Shown in pieces: positions 8,921-19,694 of a stretch of DNA of 64,000 nucleotides. Position 1 is the stretch's first letter; every line of letters starts with the position of its first letter. The translations under genes were made by a program, and so were the position numbers. The notes beneath the pieces are model-generated. The model was given only the letters and a program-made list of their open reading frames with translations. It did not search any database and had not been told where the DNA came from. This DNA comes from Phytobacter ursingii (lineage in GTDB: Bacteria > Pseudomonadota > Gammaproteobacteria > Enterobacterales > Enterobacteriaceae): the NCBI GenBank assembly GCA_901456055.1, contig CABDWT010000002.1, positions 62,001 to 126,000 on the forward strand, read 5' to 3'.

Positions 8921-9790
8921 ATGAGTCAGGCGCTTACAAATCTGTTGTCATTGTTGAATCTGGAAAAAATAGAGGAAGGTCTGTTTCGAGGGCAGAGCGA
9001 AGATTTAGGTCTGCGCCAGGTGTTCGGCGGTCAGGTGGTGGGTCAGGCGTTATATGCGGCAAAAGAAACGGTACCGGCAGACCGGCTGGTGCACTCTTTT
9101 CACAGCTATTTTCTGCGCCCCGGCGACAGCCAGAAACCCATTATCTATGACGTTGAAGTATTACGTGACGGTAACAGCTTTAGCGCCCGTCGCGTGGCGG
9201 CTATTCAAAACGGAAAACCGATTTTTTATATGACGGCGTCCTTCCAGGCGCCGGAACCGGGATATGAGCATCAGAAGGCGATGCCTTATGCGCCCGCGCC
9301 GGAGTCACTGAAATCCGAAACAGAAATTGCCCGCGAGCTGTCCGCGTTTTTACCGCCGCTGGTGAAAGAGAAATTTCTCGGCGATAAACCGATTGAAATC
9401 CGTCCTGTGGAATTTCACAACCCGCTAAAAGGACATGTCGCAGAGCCGACCCGCCAGGTCTGGATGCGCGCCAATGGCACGTTACCGCAGGACTTACGCG
9501 TGCAGCAATATCTGCTTGGCTACGCCTCTGACTTCCACTTCCTGCTGGTTGCGCTCCAGCCACACGGCGTTGGTTTCCTCGAAAAAGGCATGCAGGTCGC
9601 CACCATCGACCACTCAATGTGGTTCCATCGCCCGTTCGATCTGAACGACTGGCTGCTTTACAGTGTAGAAAGCACCTCGGCATCCAGCGCACGCGGTTTT
9701 GTTCGTGGGGAGTTTTATAACCGGGATGGCGTACTGGTCGCCTCCACGGTACAGGAAGGGGTGATGCGTAACCGCGGTACGTCGGTCTGA
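8921..9790 (+). CDS. tesB: Acyl-CoA thioesterase II
   Basis: Double hot-dog thioesterase that hydrolyses medium- and long-chain acyl-CoA to free fatty acid and CoA. It has 289 residues (E. coli 286), beginning [20 protein letters not shown] with a GAGGA ribosome site. The N-terminal hot-dog contains [13 protein letters not shown], and the second domain includes [17 protein letters not shown]. The longer frame from 8807 has no homology before the chosen ATG. It converges with amtB across a strong inverted repeat. Confidence 0.96.
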   Translation: MSQALTNLLSLLNLEKIEEGLFRGQSEDLGLRQVFGGQVVGQALYAAKETVPADRLVHSFHSYFLRPGDSQKPIIYDVEVLRDGNSFSARRVAAIQNGKPIFYMTASFQAPEPGYEHQKAMPYAPAPESLKSETEIARELSAFLPPLVKEKFLGDKPIEIRPVEFHNPLKGHVAEPTRQVWMRANGTLPQDLRVQQYLLGYASDFHFLLVALQPHGVGFLEKGMQVATIDHSMWFHRPFDLNDWLLYSVESTSASSARGFVRGEFYNRDGVLVASTVQEGVMRNRGTSV

Positions 9791-9803
9791 CCTTCCACAC
9801 AAT

Positions 9804-9834
9804 AACATAAGCCTCCCGATGGGAGGCTTATGTT
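9804..9834. terminator. Bidirectional hairpin between tesB and amtB
   Basis: A perfect 14-bp inverted repeat, AACATAAGCCTCCC and GGGAGGCTTATGTT, with a 3-base loop lies between convergent genes. The A/T-rich stem ends could act as the U-tract in both directions. Confidence 0.7.
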
Positions 9835-9857
9835 GCTCAGGAGATAACTCAGTTCGA

Positions 9858-11147
9858 TCAGGCGTTGTAGGCGTTCTCGCCGTGGCTGTTGACGTCCAGC
9901 CCTTCGCGTTCTTGATCTTCCGGAACACGCAGCCCTACGGTCATATCAGCCAGTTTGTACCCGATAAAGGCGACGATACCAGACCATACGATAGTGATGG
10001 CGATACTTTCCAGCTGTACCAGAACCTGATGCCCCATGGTTACGCCTTCGGCATAACCCACGCCGCCCAGAGATGTGGCTGCGAAGATACCCGTCATGAT
10101 ACAACCCACGATACCGCACACGCCATGGACACCGAACACATCGCAAGGGTCGTCAACACGCAGCCAGCGTTTCAGAGCAGTCACACCCCACAGCCCCGCC
10201 AGACCTGCAACGATACCCACGATCAGCGCGCCACCCACACCAACGTAACCACAAGCCGGGGTGATACCCACGAGGCCGGCAATCGCACCAGAACAGGCGC
10301 CCAACAGAGACGGTTTGCCGCGCAGAGCCCACTCACCGAAGACCCAGGAGAGAATCGCGCCCGCTGTTGCCACGACGGTGTTCACGAAAGCCAGACCGGC
10401 AATCTCATTCGCCGCGCTCGCAGAACCCGCGTTGAAACCAAACCAGCCAAAGTAGAGGATCGCTGTACCGGTAAATACCATCGGCAGGTTGTGCGGTTTA
10501 AAGGCTTCTTTACCGAAACCAACACGTTTACCAATCAGATAAGCCCCCACCAGGCCGGCAACGGCGGCGTTAATGTGAACGACAGTACCACCTGCAAAGT
10601 CCATTGCGCCATGCGTTGCCAGCAGACCGCCGCCCCATACCATGTGTGCAATCGGCACGTAGGACAGCGTCAGCCATACCACGACGAAAATGAGTACCGC
10701 AGAGAAACGGATACGTTCTGCCAGCGCACCGACAATCAGGCCGACGGTAATGCAGGCAAACGAACCCTGGAACGCAACGTGAATATACTGATAGATGGTG
10801 CCCATCAGCGCTTTCAGCTCAATGTTTTTCAGCATCACCCAGTCGAAGCTACCGAAGAAGCTGCCGCCAGTGCCAAAGGCCAGAGAGTAGCCGTAAACCA
10901 CCCACAGTACGCACACCAGCGCGAAGGTAACCGCAACCTGCGTCAGCATCGAAAGAACGTTTTTACCGCGGATTAAACCACCATAGAACAGGGCGATGCC
11001 CGGAATTGACATAAACAGCACCAGCGCGGTGCAAATCATCATAAAGGCATTGTCGGCTTTATCGACGACAACCGGATCGGCTGCCATGGCCAGACATGGC
11101 AGTAGAGCCAGCGAGGCCAGACCCGCTTTTAATATTGCTTTCTTCAT
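9858..11147 (-). CDS. amtB: Ammonium transporter AmtB
   Basis: Inner-membrane ammonium channel, 429 residues (E. coli 428). It has a cleavable signal peptide (MKKAILKAGLASLALLPCLAMA), then about eleven membrane segments, with the family signatures DWVMLKN, FAGGTVVHINAAVAGLVGA and VDDPCDVFGVHGVCGIVG, which contribute the pore histidines. It lies 29 bp downstream of glnK on the same strand, the universal arrangement in which GlnK plugs AmtB when nitrogen is plentiful. Expression should follow the sigma54/NtrC promoter upstream of glnK. Confidence 0.98.
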   Translation of the reverse strand: MKKAILKAGLASLALLPCLAMAADPVVVDKADNAFMMICTALVLFMSIPGIALFYGGLIRGKNVLSMLTQVAVTFALVCVLWVVYGYSLAFGTGGSFFGSFDWVMLKNIELKALMGTIYQYIHVAFQGSFACITVGLIVGALAERIRFSAVLIFVVVWLTLSYVPIAHMVWGGGLLATHGAMDFAGGTVVHINAAVAGLVGAYLIGKRVGFGKEAFKPHNLPMVFTGTAILYFGWFGFNAGSASAANEIAGLAFVNTVVATAGAILSWVFGEWALRGKPSLLGACSGAIAGLVGITPACGYVGVGGALIVGIVAGLAGLWGVTALKRWLRVDDPCDVFGVHGVCGIVGCIMTGIFAATSLGGVGYAEGVTMGHQVLVQLESIAITIVWSGIVAFIGYKLADMTVGLRVPEDQEREGLDVNSHGENAYNA

Positions 11148-11176
11148 TTACCCATCCCCTCACTGTGTGCCAGGTA

Positions 11177-11515
11177 TTACAGTGCCGCTTCGTCGGCTTC
11201 GCCGGTACGAATACGAATGACGCGTTGCAGCTCAGCAACGAAAATTTTGCCGTCGCCAATTTTTCCGGTGTAGGCCGCTTTGCTAATGACATCAATCACT
11301 TCATCGAGCTGATCGTCAGCAATCGCCACATCAATCTTCACTTTTGGCAGGAAGTTAACGCTGTACTCTGCACCGCGGTACAACTCAGCGTGTCCTTTCT
11401 GACGTCCGAAACCTTTCACTTCGGTCACGGTTAACCCTTGAATACCAATTGAAGACAGCGCTTCACGAACGTCTTCCAGTTTGAATGGCTTAATTACCAC
11501 GGTAACCAGCTTCAT
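11177..11515 (-). CDS. glnK: Nitrogen regulatory PII protein GlnK
   Basis: A 112-residue trimeric PII signal protein that senses 2-oxoglutarate and ATP/ADP, is uridylylated by GlnD, and blocks AmtB. The T-loop uridylylation site is Tyr51 (RGAEYSVNF), and the ATP-binding GKIGDGKIFV is present. I chose the ATG at 11515 (MKLVTVVIKPFKLEDVREAL) because it gives exactly the family length; a 24-residue upstream extension overlaps the sigma54 promoter. It is the first gene of the glnK-amtB operon. Confidence 0.98.
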   Translation of the reverse strand: MKLVTVVIKPFKLEDVREALSSIGIQGLTVTEVKGFGRQKGHAELYRGAEYSVNFLPKVKIDVAIADDQLDEVIDVISKAAYTGKIGDGKIFVAELQRVIRIRTGEADEAAL

Positions 11516-11570
11516 AGATCCCCCTCCAGTCGAAAATCGATAATGGCCGCAGCTAACACGCCAGAGATAT

Positions 11571-11586
11571 TGCAAGCAGTGTGCCA
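11571..11586 (-). promoter_or_regulatory. sigma54 promoter of glnK-amtB
   Basis: The minus strand reads TGGCACACTGCTTGCA, a full match to the -24/-12 consensus TGGCAC-N5-TTGCA, 56 bases upstream of the glnK start. Confidence 0.9.
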
Positions 11587-11691
11587 AAATTGAAAAACGG
11601 GAAAATTTCAGGTTGTTAAGCCGTGTAAGAAGGATGTCATAGCGCAGCGATGAAAATGGGAATGGTTCAGATTGTTCCTGAAAAAGAAAAA

Positions 11692-11708
11692 CGCACCACG
11701 ACAGTGCG
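11692..11708. promoter_or_regulatory. NtrC-like enhancer site
   Basis: GCAC-N7-GTGC (GCAC at 11693-11696, GTGC at 11704-11707) has the spacing of the NtrC consensus. It is about 110 bases upstream of the -24 box. A further TTTGCACCAA (about 11724-11732) and TTTTGGTGCA (11761-11770) are half-sites. The first site also lies in a longer hairpin followed by TTTTTT, so it may double as a terminator in the plus direction. Confidence 0.6.
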
Positions 11709-11770
11709 TGGTGCGTTACTTTTTTGCACCAACAGCGAATCCTGTTAGTAGCATGCTTAATTTTGGTGCA

Positions 11771-13549
11771 TCAGGCGATTAGCGATTCTTCTCGGACGCT
11801 GGCGGCGAGCTCTTCTCCTGCCAGTTGCAGTTGGTACATCTGCCAGTAGCGCCCTTTTGCCTCAAGCAGTTGCTGATGCGTACCCCGTTCAACGGCCTGA
11901 CCGCGATTAAGAACAAGGATAGTTTCCGCCTCGACAATCGTTGACAGTCGGTGTGCAATCACGACCAGTGTCGTGTGCTGCCTGACCGCCACCAGCGCCT
12001 GCTGAATGGCTTTTTCGGTGCCTGAGTCGATGTTTGCCGTAGCTTCATCCAGAATCAGGATTTGCGGCGTATCAACCAGGACACGCGCCAGCGCCAGCAA
12101 TTGCTTCTGCCCGACGGAGAGATTATTCCCCTGCTCGCCCAGGCGGGTATAAATCCCCTCCGGCATGTCACGCGCCAGCCCGGCCAGTTGTACAACCTCC
12201 AGCGCATGCCAGACCTGCTCCTCTGAAATATCGCGCCCCAACGTAACGTTGGCAAAGAAGGTATCCGCCATCACCACCGGGTCTTGCTGCACCATCGCCA
12301 CCCCTTTACGCAATGTGCTGTGGCTCAGCGCGGACAGCGGTCGGCCATCCAGACGAATTTCCCCTTTGGTCAGTGGATAATACCCCATGAGCAGGCTTGC
12401 GAGCGTGCTTTTACCGCTGCCGGTATGCCCCACGAGGGCCACAAAGCTGCGGGGAGGGACATTCAGGCTTATATCCTGCAGTACCAGACTGTCATCGCGA
12501 TAAGCAAACGAGACATCGTTAATCTCAATCGCTCCGCTTTTTAACGGCTCATCGTCATAACCATAAGTCTGGCGTGGACAGTCCATCAACTCAAAGACAC
12601 GCTCCCCGGCAACTACCGCCTGCTGGAGCATCGACTGCTGGGTCGTCAGCTCAATTAACGGTTCATTCAGGCGGCCAAGGTAGCTAATAAAGGCATACAA
12701 CACCCCCACTTCCATCGTGCCAGCCGAGCTAAAACCAAACAGCATTAACAGGCCACACAGCACCAGCGCGGAAAACAGGCTCAGTAAGGGACGCAACAGG
12801 AAGCCGTCGAGGCGTAGCGTCTGCATTCGCGCCAGATAATGGGAACGGCTTGCCGACCCCATGCGCTCACCAAATCGCGCCTGCTGGCGAAACTGCTGAA
12901 TTACGCTCATCCCATTGATGATTTCGTTGAAACCATCGTTGATATCGGCCAGGTAGGCCCGCATGCGGCGTACAATCGGCGTGCTGTAACGCTGATAAAT
13001 CAACATCACGATGATCACTGCCGGGAAGATGCAAATCGCGACAAGCGCCATGCGCCAGTCGAGGCTGAACATCGCCACCAGCATTGCGCCAATCAGTGCC
13101 GCACTGCGCAATACCGTCGCCACCACCGTCACATAGAGATCGCGGATCACTTCGGTATCGTTGGTCACTCGTGAAATGATCTGCCCGACAGGCTGGGTAT
13201 CGAACGCGCTCAGCGGCTGTCGCAACGCGGCATCCATCACGTCGGTACGCAACCGCTGCACCACGCCGACGGCGGCCTGGTTAAACAGTAACGCCTGGGC
13301 ATAATGCAGCCCGGCCGCCAGCATCTGCAGGCCAATATAGGCCACGACCATTCCCGCCACCAGACCAACAGGCAGGTAGCTCCTGGCCACCATATTATCG
13401 ATAAAGTAGCTGATTAGCGCCGGACCGGACACTTCCGCCGCCGCCGCAACCCACAGCATCACGACGGCTTTTGTCAGTGGTTTACGCCACGGGGAACCGT
13501 AAACCAGCAGACGTTTCAGGGTGGGCCACTGCTGCACAAACTTACGCAT
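11771..13549 (-). CDS. mdlB: ABC exporter half-transporter MdlB
   Basis: A 592-residue inner-membrane ABC exporter subunit that forms a heterodimer with MdlA. Residues 1 to about 310 hold six membrane helices. The nucleotide-binding domain has Walker [10 protein letters not shown], a signature written LSVGQ instead of LSGGQ, and Walker [13 protein letters not shown] chose the ATG at 13549 ([15 protein letters not shown]) to match the E. coli 593-residue protein. It overlaps the end of mdlA by the 8 bases ATGCGTAA, so translation is coupled. The substrate is not established; multidrug export is inferred from the family name. Confidence 0.95.
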   Translation of the reverse strand: MRKFVQQWPTLKRLLVYGSPWRKPLTKAVVMLWVAAAAEVSGPALISYFIDNMVARSYLPVGLVAGMVVAYIGLQMLAAGLHYAQALLFNQAAVGVVQRLRTDVMDAALRQPLSAFDTQPVGQIISRVTNDTEVIRDLYVTVVATVLRSAALIGAMLVAMFSLDWRMALVAICIFPAVIIVMLIYQRYSTPIVRRMRAYLADINDGFNEIINGMSVIQQFRQQARFGERMGSASRSHYLARMQTLRLDGFLLRPLLSLFSALVLCGLLMLFGFSSAGTMEVGVLYAFISYLGRLNEPLIELTTQQSMLQQAVVAGERVFELMDCPRQTYGYDDEPLKSGAIEINDVSFAYRDDSLVLQDISLNVPPRSFVALVGHTGSGKSTLASLLMGYYPLTKGEIRLDGRPLSALSHSTLRKGVAMVQQDPVVMADTFFANVTLGRDISEEQVWHALEVVQLAGLARDMPEGIYTRLGEQGNNLSVGQKQLLALARVLVDTPQILILDEATANIDSGTEKAIQQALVAVRQHTTLVVIAHRLSTIVEAETILVLNRGQAVERGTHQQLLEAKGRYWQMYQLQLAGEELAASVREESLIA

Positions 13550-15305
13550 CAACCGCCTCCGCAGGGGCGTCATCCAGCGCCGCTTCCAGTTGCTGATAGC
13601 GATACATATCGCGATACCAGCCGGGCTGACGCGCAAGCTGTTCATGCTGTCCGCGCTGCCCGATATGTCCATGCTGCATCACTAAAATCTCACTGGCTTC
13701 CGTGAGCGCCGACAGGCGATGGGCGCTGATAATCACCGTACGCCCCTCCCCCCATTGACGCAGGTTGTGCAAAATCTGATGCTCGGTGCGGCCATCCACG
13801 GCAGAGAGTGCATCATCCAACAGCAGAATCTCTGCATTAAGCAATAGCGCTCGCGCAATAGAGATGCGCTGCTTTTGCCCGCCGGAGAGCATCACGCCAC
13901 GCTCGCCAACTTCGGTATCGTAGCCCTGCGGCAGTCGCAAAATATCCTCATGTACGCTGGCCAGTCGCGCCACATGTTCAATCTCTTCCTGCGTCGCGCC
14001 AGGTTTGCCCAGCGCAATATTACTGGCGACAGTATCGGAAAACAGGAACGGAGTCTGATTCACCACCGCCAGGCGGCTGCGCCAGTCATCAAGTTTCAGT
14101 TGCGTCAGCGGCACCCCATGGAAACGAATGTCCCCTTGCTCAACATCAAAATGGCGTTGAATCAGCGACAGCAAGGTGGATTTACCCGCCCCCGTGGGTC
14201 CGCAAATCCCTAACATCTGACCAGGTAACAGAGAGACGTTCACATTCGACAAAATCGGATGTGCCGTTTGCGGATAAGTAAACTCACGAATCGCAATCTG
14301 CAGGCTACCGCGCCCTTCCGGAACCGGTTCAGTACCGTCGGTGACAACCGGCGCTTCTGCCAGCATATCGCGGATACGGCTATAAGCGGCGCTACCGCGC
14401 TCAACAATGTTAAACATCCAGGCCAGCGCCAGCATCGGCCAAATCATTAATCCAAGATACATGGTGAAGCTGGTGAGCTGCCCCAGTGTGAGCGAGCCCT
14501 GAATCACCATCCAACTCCCGCCGCCAATCGCCAGCAAATTTGCCATACCGATAGCAATATAAATGGTCGGATCAAAACGGGCGTCGACGCGGGCTACACG
14601 CATGTTTTTCGCCCCGGTATCAGCCGCTTCGGCGGCAAACAGCGCCGATTGCCTGTCTTCCAGACCAAACGCCTTAATCATGCGAATGCTGGTCATGCTT
14701 TCCTGGGTACGATCGTTAAGCGAGGAGAACGCCGCCTGCGCCAGCTTGAAACGCTGATGCAACTGGTCACCATAACGCTTAATAAAAATGGCCATAATCG
14801 GCATGGGTAACAGGGAAAGCAGCGTCAATTGCCAGCTAATCTGCGTGGACATCACCATCAGCACCACACAGCCCATCACCAGTGAATCCACCAGCGTAAG
14901 CACACCTTCCCCGGCGGCGAACACCACCCTGTCAACGTCATTCGTGGCGCGCGCCATTAAATCACCGGTACGGTGGCGCAGATAAAATTCCGGATGCTGG
15001 CGACTGAGCTGGCGGTAAAAATCTTCGCGTAGCTCGACAGCAAGTTGATACGACGCGCCAAACAACCAGACGCGCCAGACATAACGCAGCAGGTAGATGA
15101 CGATAGCAATCAGCACCAGCGCACCTACCCACATCATGACCTGCGACGAGGTAAAGTGCTGGCGGGTAACGCCGTCGACAATGATCCCCACCACCTTAGG
15201 CGGGACGAGTTGTAAAATCGCAATAATGATAAGCAGGCCTACAGCACCGAGATAACGTCGCCACTCCCGGCGAAAGTACCAGCTTAACTGAGCAAATAAT
15301 CGCAC
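13542..15305 (-). CDS. mdlA: ABC exporter half-transporter MdlA
   Basis: A 587-residue partner of MdlB (E. coli 590). The transmembrane domain starts [17 protein letters not shown], with six helices. The nucleotide-binding domain has Walker [10 protein letters not shown], a canonical signature [15 protein letters not shown] and Walker [13 protein letters not shown], where the catalytic Glu is Asp. One degenerate and one normal site across the MdlA/MdlB pair is usual for asymmetric heterodimeric exporters. It lies 45 bp downstream of decR on the same strand and may be co-transcribed with it. Confidence 0.95.
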   Translation of the reverse strand: MRLFAQLSWYFRREWRRYLGAVGLLIIIAILQLVPPKVVGIIVDGVTRQHFTSSQVMMWVGALVLIAIVIYLLRYVWRVWLFGASYQLAVELREDFYRQLSRQHPEFYLRHRTGDLMARATNDVDRVVFAAGEGVLTLVDSLVMGCVVLMVMSTQISWQLTLLSLLPMPIMAIFIKRYGDQLHQRFKLAQAAFSSLNDRTQESMTSIRMIKAFGLEDRQSALFAAEAADTGAKNMRVARVDARFDPTIYIAIGMANLLAIGGGSWMVIQGSLTLGQLTSFTMYLGLMIWPMLALAWMFNIVERGSAAYSRIRDMLAEAPVVTDGTEPVPEGRGSLQIAIREFTYPQTAHPILSNVNVSLLPGQMLGICGPTGAGKSTLLSLIQRHFDVEQGDIRFHGVPLTQLKLDDWRSRLAVVNQTPFLFSDTVASNIALGKPGATQEEIEHVARLASVHEDILRLPQGYDTEVGERGVMLSGGQKQRISIARALLLNAEILLLDDALSAVDGRTEHQILHNLRQWGEGRTVIISAHRLSALTEASEILVMQHGHIGQRGQHEQLARQPGWYRDMYRYQQLEAALDDAPAEAVDA

Positions 15306-15350
15306 GCGGTTACATCCTGAACGTGATTTTTCCGGCTACCGCCGGGAGGG

Positions 15351-15809
15351 TTATTCAATGGGCAAAGCCGTGGTGTATTTAATCTGTTCCATCGCAAAAC
15401 TGGATGTCACATCGGACAAGCCAGGCACACTATTAACCAGTTTTTTGTAGAAGTCGTCATAACGTTTCATGTCCGCAACCTGAACGCGTAACAGGTAATC
15501 ATACTCCCCCGCCATACGCCAGAATCCCAAAACTTCCGGCATTTCCGAGACTACAGCGGTGAAGCGACAATACCAGTCGCTGCTGTGATGCTGGGTTTTG
15601 ATCAGCACAAATGCGGTCAGACTCAGGCCAAGTTTCTCCGCATCCAGCACAGCCACGCGCCCGAGAAGGATGCCCTCCTCCTCCAGCCGCTTTAGACGTT
15701 TCCAGCATGGCGTGCTGGTCAGATTAACGGCATCTGCCAGCGCCTGCAAAGAGAGTGTGCAGTCCTGCTGGAGCAAAGAAAGCAACTTACGATCTATTTT
15801 ATCTAGCAT
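15351..15809 (-). CDS. decR: Lrp/AsnC-family cysteine-responsive regulator DecR
   Basis: A 152-residue regulator (E. coli DecR/YbaO has 152) that activates cysteine catabolism genes. The N-terminal helix-turn-helix is [28 protein letters not shown], followed by an effector-binding domain with [19 protein letters not shown]. It is divergent from cdsH across 115 bp, so regulation of that gene from the shared region is likely. In Salmonella the equivalent neighbour is reported to control cdsH (recalled literature). Confidence 0.94.
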   Translation of the reverse strand: MLDKIDRKLLSLLQQDCTLSLQALADAVNLTSTPCWKRLKRLEEEGILLGRVAVLDAEKLGLSLTAFVLIKTQHHSSDWYCRFTAVVSEMPEVLGFWRMAGEYDYLLRVQVADMKRYDDFYKKLVNSVPGLSDVTSSFAMEQIKYTTALPIE

Positions 15810-15924
15810 TACGCCTTCCAGGAGAAAATTTTTCTCTTAACAGTCTATTTCAAAGTTTAAATGGCAACAATTTTTCCTGCATTTTCCGCTAATCTGGGCA
15901 CAAAATGATAAATGGAAATGATGT
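15810..15924. promoter_or_regulatory. Divergent decR/cdsH promoter region
   Basis: The 115-bp AT-rich spacer between divergent regulator and target contains runs such as TTTCAAAGTTTAAATGGCAACAATTTTT typical of Lrp-family binding regions. No precise site can be assigned. Confidence 0.4.
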
Positions 15925-16971
15925 ATGAACAGTGACTGGGTTAAGCATGCTATTAACGAAATCAATGCCGATTATCAGCGCTCTGCGGACACGCACCTGA
16001 TCCGTCTCGCACTGCCTGCTTTTCCCGGCATTCGGCTCTATTTGAAAGATGAGAGTACACATCCAACCGGGAGTCTCAAACATCGTCTGGCGCGTTCGCT
16101 CTTTCTCTATGGTCTTTGTAACGGCTGGATTAAAGAAGGCACCACCATTATTGAAGCGTCATCCGGCTCAACGGCAGTCTCAGAAGCTTATTTTGCCCGT
16201 CTGCTGGGGTTACCGTTTATTGCCGTTATGCCCTATTGCACAGCAAAACGAAAAGTCGAGCAGATTGAATTTTACGGGGGTCGCTGTCACTTCGTGGAGA
16301 GCGCCTGCGAGATTTATGCGGCCTCAGAAATGCTGGCTCGCGAGCTGAACGGCCATTATATGGATCAGTTTACCTACGCCGAGCGCGCCACCGACTGGCG
16401 GGGCAATAACAACATTGCAGACAGCATTTTTCGCCAGATGAAAAACGAGCCGCATCCGGTGCCGGACTATATCGTCATGAGTGCCGGGACGGGCGGCACA
16501 TCGGCAACTATCGGACGTTATATTCGTTGCCAGGGCTACAGCACTGAACTGATGGTGGTAGACCCAGAAAACTCGGTGTTTCTCGAGTTCTGGCAAACCC
16601 GCGAGGCAGGGCTACGCTCTGCGGTGGGGAGTAAAATTGAAGGCATCGGTCGACCACGCGTTGAACCGTCATTTATTCCTGATGTCGTGGACGAGATGCT
16701 GAGGGTACCCGATGCTGCCAGCGTGGCGACGGCCCAATGGCTGGAAACACAATTGGGCCGTCGGGTTGGCGCATCGACCGGCACCAATATGTGGGGAGCA
16801 TTACAACTGGCGGCGCGTATGCGCGACGAGGGGCGGAGCGGATCTATCGTGACCCTGTTGTGTGACAGTGGCGATCGTTATCTTGATACCTACTACAACC
16901 CTCTGTGGGTTGAAGCCAACATCGGCGATGTTCGCCCATGGCAGGAAGAAATTAACGCGCTGGTGAAATAA
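15925..16971 (+). CDS. cdsH: PLP-dependent cysteine desulfhydrase CdsH
   Basis: A 348-residue fold-type II PLP enzyme of the cysteine synthase family. The PLP-binding lysine is Lys52 (TGSLKHR), the substrate loop is [13 protein letters not shown], and the phosphate-binding glycine loop is [14 protein letters not shown]. It matches in layout the Salmonella CdsH described as degrading cysteine to pyruvate, ammonia and sulfide. E. coli K-12 lacks it at this place. It is divergent from decR. The cysteine synthase-like SSGNT motif reads SSGST here. Product assignment rests on family memory and context. Confidence 0.85.
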   Translation: MNSDWVKHAINEINADYQRSADTHLIRLALPAFPGIRLYLKDESTHPTGSLKHRLARSLFLYGLCNGWIKEGTTIIEASSGSTAVSEAYFARLLGLPFIAVMPYCTAKRKVEQIEFYGGRCHFVESACEIYAASEMLARELNGHYMDQFTYAERATDWRGNNNIADSIFRQMKNEPHPVPDYIVMSAGTGGTSATIGRYIRCQGYSTELMVVDPENSVFLEFWQTREAGLRSAVGSKIEGIGRPRVEPSFIPDVVDEMLRVPDAASVATAQWLETQLGRRVGASTGTNMWGALQLAARMRDEGRSGSIVTLLCDSGDRYLDTYYNPLWVEANIGDVRPWQEEINALVK

Positions 16972-16995
16972 AAAAGCCAGGTATTCAACCTGGCT
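16970..16995 (-). terminator. Terminator of cof
   Basis: The minus strand has AGCCAGGT-N5-ACCTGGCT followed by TTTTTTA. It abuts the cdsH stop codon, so it may serve both convergent genes. Confidence 0.75.
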
Positions 16996-17010
16996 GCTGG
17001 AAAGATCTCA

Positions 17011-17829
17011 TCATTCGGGGGAATAAGGAAGATTAGGTGTATCCAGCCAATGCGTTAAGAAGTGCGATACGGCCTGATCGCGGCAGTGTCCGATAACCGG
17101 TAAGTGTGGAAGCGCGGCGCGCAACTGTGGCATGGCATTTCCCATGATCATGCCGCGCCCTACGCTTGCCAGCATCTCTTTGTCATTCATGGCGTCGCCA
17201 AACGCCATACAATCCTGCATTGGCACGCCCAACCGCGAGCTGAGCATGGCCAACGCCGACCCTTTGTTGCAACCGAGCGGTAATACCTCCAGACAATAAG
17301 ACGCGGAAAAGCATAAATTAGCGCGTCCGCCTGACGCCTCATTAAGCTGGATGCGCAGGCGGCACAGGTCGTCATGTTCTCCCACAAAACAGACTTTGGT
17401 CACGTCATGGGCAGACAGCCGCTTTAGATCCACCAACTGGTAAGTGAACCCGCTGTAGATATGTTCGTCCAACGCCTCCGGGACAGGTTTATCCGTCATC
17501 CAGCCGTCATCGTTAAACACATGGATGCTGGCTTGCGTATCCCATTTGCTGTGAAGTATCAGTTCAGCCACTTCGGGATCAAGATCCTGCCGATGTAAAA
17601 GCTCCCCATCCAGAGAATGGACGCGTGTGCCGTTACCGGTTATTAAAAAAGCGTCCAGCGCGAGGATGTCGATAAGTTTGCGCATCTCCAGCGCATGCCT
17701 GCCGGTCGCAAAAGTGAGAGTAATGTCGCGTTCACGCAAACGGCGTAACGTTGCCACCGTTTGCTCACCAAGGCGGTGGTCGGGCATGAGCAAAGTACCG
17801 TCCATATCAAAAGCAGCCAGCCGGGCCAT
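17011..17829 (-). CDS. cof: HAD hydrolase Cof (HMP-PP phosphatase)
   Basis: A 272-residue HAD-superfamily (Cof subfamily) phosphatase, the same length as E. coli Cof, which hydrolyses the thiamine precursor HMP-pyrophosphate and other sugar or coenzyme phosphates. Motif I is DMDGTL, with nucleophile Asp8. Motif II is FATGRH, motif III is around CNKGSAL, and motif IV is [13 protein letters not shown]. It is a stand-alone gene ending at a strong terminator, divergent from ybaE across 97 bp. Confidence 0.95.
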   Translation of the reverse strand: MARLAAFDMDGTLLMPDHRLGEQTVATLRRLRERDITLTFATGRHALEMRKLIDILALDAFLITGNGTRVHSLDGELLHRQDLDPEVAELILHSKWDTQASIHVFNDDGWMTDKPVPEALDEHIYSGFTYQLVDLKRLSAHDVTKVCFVGEHDDLCRLRIQLNEASGGRANLCFSASYCLEVLPLGCNKGSALAMLSSRLGVPMQDCMAFGDAMNDKEMLASVGRGMIMGNAMPQLRAALPHLPVIGHCRDQAVSHFLTHWLDTPNLPYSPE

Positions 17830-17926
17830 ATTTCATCTCCAGATGTGATGCCGTGTATTGCGCAGAAGTATTGCCTGATATATACGGAAGTAATAGTGAG
17901 CAGATAGAGATAATTGTTCCGGATTT

Positions 17927-19627
17927 ATGCGACTTCTTAATCGACTCAATCAATACCAGCGCCTCTGGAAAGTCTCATCAGGCGAAGCGCAACAGGTCAG
18001 CGTGGCAGAACTTGCCACACGCTGTTTTTGCAGCGAACGCCATATGCGTACGCTGTTACGTCAAATGCAGCAAGCAGGCTGGCTGAGCTGGGACTCCCGT
18101 TCCGGCCGGGGTAAACGTGCGGCGTTACAGTTTTTGCGCACGCCGGAATCCTTGCGCCAGGAGATGATGGAGCAGGCGCTTAATGAGGGTCAGCAACAAA
18201 ACGCGCTGGCACTGGCGCAGCTCGCACCAGAAGATTTGCGCATCTTACTGAACCCCTTCCTCGGCGGGCTCTGGCAAAACGACACCCCGACGTTGCGCAT
18301 TCCTTACTACCGTCCCCTGGAGCCGCTACGCCAGGGGTTCTTACCCGGCCGGGCGGAACAGCATCTTGCCGGACAAATCTTTTCTGGCCTGACGCGTTTC
18401 GTTGACGATAGCTTTTTACCGCAGGGCGATTTGGCGCATCACTGGGATATTAGCGAGGACAAGCTGCGTTGGCGGTTTCATATTCGCACGACGCTGCACT
18501 GGCACAACGGCGATGTTGTGGATATTCGCCAGTTACAAACACGCTTTATGCTTCTCCTTGAGCTGCCCGCTTTACGGACACTTTTTGCCAGCGTCAAAAG
18601 CGTGGAGGCAACCCATTCTCATTGTCTGACATTCACGCTGCACCATCCGGATTTCTGGCTGGCGCACCGGCTTGCCAGCTATGCCACCACGCTGGCGCAT
18701 CCGCAAATGCCGCTTATCGGTACCGGGCCGTTCCGTCTTACCTCATTCAGTAATGACCTGGTCAGGCTGGAAAGTCATGAGCAGTACCACCTCACCCATC
18801 CCTTATTGAAAGCTGTGGAGTTCTGGATTACACCGCAGCTTTTTGAGCAGAATCTCGGGACCAGTTGTCGTCATCCTGTGCAAATTGCGATTGGCGAACC
18901 CGATGAGCTCGTGCACCTGCAGCCCGTGAGTAACAGTGTCAGCCTGGGGTTTTGTTATCTGACACAGCGTATTGGCGCAAATCTCACTCCTGCACAATCA
19001 CGGCGGCTTGTGCAGATCATCCATCAAACGTCGTTGCTGGACACGCTGCCACTGGATGAAAACCTCATTACGCCCAGTAAAGAGCTACTCCCTGGCTGGA
19101 CGATTCCACAGTGGCCGCCGGAAGAAAGCGTTGAGCTACCGTCCAGGTTAACCCTGCTTTACCATCTGCCAGTGGAGTTACACACCATGGCGCAACAGTT
19201 CAAACATTATCTGGCCGCGCTCGGTTGCGAAGTTACGCTGATCTTTCATGATGCGAAGACCTGGGATGGGTGCAGTGCACTGGCAGAGGCGGATTTAATG
19301 ATGGGGGACAGGCTGATTGGCGAAGCCCCGGAGTATGCGCTGGAACAGTGGCTGCGCTGCGATCCGGTCTGGCCCAATGTACTCAGCCGCGCGCAATTTT
19401 CTCATTTGCAGGCTACGCTCGATGCCGTGCAAAGCGTGCCGGATGAAACTGCACGTAGCGAGGCGTTGCAGGCGGTATTCAGCCATCTGATGGATAAGGC
19501 CATACTCACACCGCTGTTTAATTATCAGTATCGCATTAGCGCCCCCCCTGGCGTGGAAGGCATTCGACTGAACACTCGTGGCTGGTTTGATTTTACTCAG
19601 GCATGGCTACCAGCCCCGGCGCGGTGA
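17927..19627 (+). CDS. ybaE: SgrR-family transcriptional regulator YbaE
   Basis: A 566-residue cytoplasmic protein of the same length as E. coli YbaE. The N-terminal winged helix (VSVAELATRCFCSERHMRTLLRQMQQAGWLSWDSRSGRGK) is that of SgrR. The remainder resembles family 5 solute-binding proteins (HHWDISEDKLRWRFHIRTTLHWHNGD), which probably sense a small ligand. The target genes are unknown. It lies 67 bp before queC on the same strand and could be co-transcribed. Confidence 0.93.
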   Translation: MRLLNRLNQYQRLWKVSSGEAQQVSVAELATRCFCSERHMRTLLRQMQQAGWLSWDSRSGRGKRAALQFLRTPESLRQEMMEQALNEGQQQNALALAQLAPEDLRILLNPFLGGLWQNDTPTLRIPYYRPLEPLRQGFLPGRAEQHLAGQIFSGLTRFVDDSFLPQGDLAHHWDISEDKLRWRFHIRTTLHWHNGDVVDIRQLQTRFMLLLELPALRTLFASVKSVEATHSHCLTFTLHHPDFWLAHRLASYATTLAHPQMPLIGTGPFRLTSFSNDLVRLESHEQYHLTHPLLKAVEFWITPQLFEQNLGTSCRHPVQIAIGEPDELVHLQPVSNSVSLGFCYLTQRIGANLTPAQSRRLVQIIHQTSLLDTLPLDENLITPSKELLPGWTIPQWPPEESVELPSRLTLLYHLPVELHTMAQQFKHYLAALGCEVTLIFHDAKTWDGCSALAEADLMMGDRLIGEAPEYALEQWLRCDPVWPNVLSRAQFSHLQATLDAVQSVPDETARSEALQAVFSHLMDKAILTPLFNYQYRISAPPGVEGIRLNTRGWFDFTQAWLPAPAR

Positions 19628-19694
19628 AGAAGCTGGTCGAGGCAATCCGCACGCGCTACCATAGCGCCTTTATGAATGAATACCGGGATTACTT

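Noticed and set aside
9819-10976. Plus-strand 385-codon frame opposite amtB
   Set aside because: Shadow of amtB on the opposite strand; composition is Thr/His/Gln-rich without any domain.
11691-11722. Simple rho-independent terminator between mdlB and glnK
   Set aside because: Both flanking genes are on the minus strand, and the hairpin contains a properly spaced NtrC-like site; a regulatory role is preferred, though both are possible.
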